NCBI RefSeq assembly: GCF_010667655.1
Contig: NZ_WHZU01000011.1
Coordinates: 10,311 to 74,310 of the forward strand
Reading direction: 5' to 3'
Length of the DNA stretch: 64,000 nt
Source: Bifidobacterium saimiriisciurei
GTDB taxonomy: Bacteria > Actinomycetota > Actinomycetes > Actinomycetales > Bifidobacteriaceae
This document shows positions 59,470 to 64,000 of this stretch, one piece after another; within the stretch, counting starts at the first letter, position 1; every line of letters begins with the position of its first letter. The position numbers and the translations under genes were made by a program. The notes under the pieces were generated by a model. It saw nothing but the letters and a program-made list of their open reading frames with translations. It made no database searches and was not told where the DNA came from.

Positions 59470-62400
59470 ATGTCTATGTCATCCTCCTCCCATCGTCATG
59501 ACCGCAAACGTTCCCGTTATGCGCGTCTGCTGCGTTCCCTCGTCGACCGTACGACAGGGAGGATCAAGGATGCCGCCGGATTCGGCCACGTCGACGTCGG
59601 TCATGTCGACGCCGACCATGCCGGTACCGATCGTGTCGGCGACGCTGGCAGTGCCGCGGCGGCGTCGAACCCCGCGACGCCGAAGTCGGCGGGACGCGCG
59701 GCGTTCGACACGTTCCTCGACCATACGGTCGCATTGAAGCCGCTCGTGCGACGCCGCGTGCTGCCGAAACTGCCGGGACTTCCCCCGCACTTCTCCGTCG
59801 GCTGGGTGCAGTTCCCCGAAACCGGCGGCGACGGCTACTCGCTCGCCGTGTTCACCGACCGCAACCATTGCGCACCCATCGCCTTCGTCGACCGTCAGGG
59901 CCGCGTATTCGCCGGCACGCAGATCCGCCCCGACGTGCAGCGCGCCGAACCGGTGTTCCTCTTCGCCAAGGAAAGCGAGATCGAAGTGCCGCGCAGCCGA
60001 CTCGACGGCCAGGGTCCGATGGGTTCGGCCGACGGCGACGGCGAACTCTTCCACGCCCTGCAGGGCGGCATCGTCGGACGCGACGAAACCGGCGAAATGA
60101 CGTGGCTCGCCTCCTGGCTCAAGGCCGACAACCGCTATACGCTCGAACAGATGCGTGCCGACCTGCCGGTGGAGCTGCGAGCCGACCTCGAATTCCGCGA
60201 CGCCATCGCCATCGCGTTCTTCGCCGCATACCTGCTGCCCACGCTCGACGGATTCGTCGTCGGATTCGGCGCCGGCAACATCTTCCGCCGTCTTCGCCGC
60301 GAAGCCCCCATCGGCGCCATCCGCCGCAGCATCAAGGACACGATGCAGGCGCGCGCCCACGGCATGCGCGCCTCCGGACTCGAAGACCACTTCGCCGACC
60401 TGATGAACGAGGCCGGCGCGCTCGACACCATCGAAGGACTCGAGGCCGTGCACGGAGCCGAACCGCTGCACCTCTACTCGTCGCCCTACTCCGGAGCCTA
60501 CTTCTTCGGCTGGGACTCCAGCCTCGAATTCCGGCCCGCGCTAGCCTCGCTGCGCATCGAAGGCAACCTCAACCGCTTCGCCGCCGTAAGCATGTGGCTC
60601 GAACGCAACTCGCGCATCGGCGTGTACCCCACGGAGGACACCGTCACGCGCGCGCAGGCCGCCCAGCTCGACCGCGCGCTGCTGCTCAACCCCGCCCTCA
60701 CCGCACTGCCGTTGGAGGAGGAGCCCGGCGACTCGTTCGACCCCGTGCACGGCGACGGCACGTCGGCGCTCATGGCCATGGTGGACGCCGCCCGCGAGGC
60801 CGCGCAGGAAACCGCCGGCGGGGCGGCCGAAGGCAATGGCCCCGACGATGCGGCAGGTCCCGTGCATGGCGGCCGTCTGCGCCGTGCGCCGCGCGACGCC
60901 AACGGATCCGAATGGGTGTACCGCCAGACGTTCTCCTCGCTGGTGAGGAAGCTGCGCCTGCCATACCGCTTCGACGTGGAATTCCGCTCCAACCTCGCGG
61001 AAGGCAACGTGGCCATCGGCTTCACCACCGCCGGCACCTCGATGATGCCGTCGACCCGCTACGACGAGACGCGACGCGAATGGGTCACGCTCACCGACGC
61101 TGAACGCGCGTCATTCGGCGTGGACTACAACCTGCGCGTCGGCCTCATGCTCGCCGCGCTCGCCTTCGGCGTCGACTCGCACGTAAGCCACGTCTCGCTG
61201 CACATCGACTCCATCGGCCTCGAGGAGGCGGTCGCCGAGCAGAACTCCGCCATCTCAGCCATGATGAACGAGGCCCTGACCACGTTCGAACGCATGCGCA
61301 CCGGAAGCATGGGCGGCGGCACGAAGGCCGACCCCAAGGACGGCGACTTCCATGGCAACCCATCGGCCCAGATGCCGGCCGCCACGGACGTGTCGTCGAA
61401 TCCCGACGAGACGACGGACGCCGCCGACGGCGAGTCCGTCGACCAGGCGTTCCAGGACCTCATGCGAGGCACGGACCTCGACGAAATGGCGTTCTCGCTG
61501 TCGTCGGATGATAACGACGGCGGCGATATCGCCGGTGATGACGACGATGATTTCACCGGCGACTACGGCGGCGAGGCGGCCGGCGACGCCATGGACGCCG
61601 ACGGCGACGTGGCGCAGGACGACCCCATCGCCGCATTGCGACGCAACCCCACCGTGCGCAACCTCGTCACCGTGACGTTCGACCGCGAGGCGTTCCTCGA
61701 CCATGTGCGCTTGCTCGGCCTGAGCGAACCGCGCAAGGTGTACCGCGACTTCCGCGCCGTGATGGACATCGACGGCGCCGGCGCGCTGCAGCCCATCAAC
61801 GCGGAGTTCGACATCCGCGACAACAAGTACTCGCCGCTCGGCTCCCAGGAGGAGCCCGAACTGAGCGACCAGCACTTCAGCCGGCCGTTGTCGACCGTGC
61901 TGGGCGCCAAGGACGCGCTCGGCCTCTCCATCCAAAGGGCCGACGTGCTGCAGCACGCCGTCAACGAATTCCACCGGCTCGCCGACGATCCGGGCTCCTC
62001 GGTGGACAAGGCGCGGCATGCGATGGAGGTGATCCAGCGCATCGCCGACCCCGAACTGTTCGACATCGCCTCCGACGTGACCAGCGCGCTGATCGACGGC
62101 CGTGACACCCCCGACGCCAAGTTCACGCTCACCGACCGGCTGGACGCCGAACGCGTGAAGGCCCGCGACCTGCTGTTCGGCGGACAGCCGCAGAAGGCCA
62201 TGGAGGTGGCCGAGGCCGCCGTCGCCGACCTGGACTCGAAGTTCGCCGGCTCCGGCGCCGTGCCGCGCTACTTCAACTCGTACGCCGAACGCGTGGTCTA
62301 CAACCGTCTGTTCGCCACGCCCGACGAACGCACGCTGCTCATCCCCGACAACCTGTTCTACGCGCATATGGAGCTCGCCGACGTGCGCGCCCAGCTCGAG

Positions 62401-62955
62401 GGGCCGGAACAGGCGCTGCCGCATCTCAACGCCATGGTGTCGTATGCGCCGGCCTATCCGCTGTCGCATCTGAGGCTCTCCATCCAGCTCGCGCGGGCGC
62501 AGGACTGGGATTCGGCGCGCGCCGCATGCCTCAACGCGCTGCGTGTGGCGCTCGACCGCGACGACGCCGCGTTCGCCTACTACCGGCTCGCCTACGCGGA
62601 ATGGATGCGCGACGAATTCGACGTGGCGGCGGCCGCCTACCTGATGAGCGACTACATCAGTTCCGGCGCCGTTCCCGCACTGGAAGGCGAATTCAACGAG
62701 CTCATGGCCCGAGCCCGCTCGCAGTGCATACCCGTGCCGCAGAACGTGGACGACGCCAAACGGGTGCTGGCCGAGCACGACCTGCCCGTATGGCCTGCTC
62801 CGGAGACGCTGTCGATCGTGCGCGACGCGGCCCGCATGTGCGTGGACAACGCACTGTTCGTGCCCGCCCGTACGCTGTCGATGGCGGCGGCCCGCATGGA
62901 CGAGCACGACGGGCTCGACGCCATACAGATCCAGTTCCTCCGTTCGCTGAACAAC

Positions 62956-62958
<3 letters not shown>
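59470..62958 (+). CDS. large TPR-like cytoplasmic protein
   Basis: A protein of about 1162 residues (start uncertain: ATG at 59470 used, 59461 or a TTG at 59449 also possible). It has no transmembrane segment. It contains a compact conserved region of about residues 55-400, a low-complexity acidic segment around 640-730 (Asp/Glu/Gly/Ala), and a C-terminal part from about 870 with tetratricopeptide-like helices (MEVAEAAVADLDSKF; ELADVRAQLEGPEQALPHLNAMVSYAP; LSIQLARAQDWDSARAACLNALRVAL). It is probably a scaffold. No enzymatic motif is evident. The gene directly precedes ligA. Confidence 0.82.

Positions 62959-64000
<1,042 letters not shown>

Overview
The window is a contiguous stretch of high-GC actinobacterial chromosome and almost certainly comes from a Bifidobacterium. 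The evidence is: a Pup ligase/depupylase cluster with no 20S proteasome genes; groEL without an adjacent groES behind two CIRCE operators; a riboflavin ECF transporter under an FMN riboswitch; FimA-type sortase-dependent pili; polyphosphate glucokinase; and NAD-dependent ligase. The species cannot be named from the sequence alone. No rRNA, tRNA, CRISPR array, insertion sequence or integrase was seen. Both ends are cut: ligA runs off the right edge, and a terminator hairpin sits at base 1.

Layout. 1-3.8 kb: TrkA/TrkH potassium uptake, serB and a DedA protein. 3.8-9.8 kb: pupylation cluster arc-dop-(inositol-monophosphatase-like)-pup-pafA. 9.8-16.1 kb (minus strand): HU, then a large flippase-like membrane protein, purB, and a WXG-like/alpha-beta hydrolase pair that resembles a type VII secretion substrate set. 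16.2-21.6 kb (minus): a tightly overlapping MoxR-DUF58-membrane-VWA-VWA-membrane operon. 21.7-25.6 kb: ung, a LytR_C protein, a cold-shock protein and groEL. 25.7-31.2 kb: an orphan WXG100 protein, a TPM-domain protein, a two-component system, a second cold-shock-domain protein and a DUF3027 protein. 31.4-35.1 kb: tandem UspA protein and ClpC.

35.2-38.5 kb: an ECF transporter in which both ATPases and the EcfT membrane subunit form a single polypeptide, plus a RibU-like S component behind an FMN riboswitch. 38.6-46.8 kb: a GT2 glycosyltransferase and an aminotransferase, then MarR-MFS, then a class II aldolase, a histidine phosphatase and a triosephosphate isomerase with a C-terminal extension of about 208 residues. 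46.9-47.8 kb: a lower-GC two-gene module, a Panacea/SocA-type antitoxin candidate and a frameshifted partner. 47.8-54.7 kb: a sortase-dependent pilus operon (tip adhesin, major pilin, class C sortase, small HTH/coiled-coil protein) preceded by a ten-G homopolymer. 54.8-64 kb: MFS transporter, polyphosphate glucokinase, polytopic membrane protein, a 1.16-kilo-residue TPR-like protein and the start of ligA.

The most notable points are: (i) the three-domain ECF fusion whose two linkers are encoded by copies of the same 49-bp palindromic repeat; (ii) the aldolase/phosphatase/TIM-fusion cluster in a genus usually described as lacking aldolase; (iii) the Panacea two-gene module whose second gene is split by a one-base frameshift in a T run; (iv) the G10 tract upstream of the pilus operon; and (v) the WXG-like/hydrolase pair with no secretion machinery nearby.
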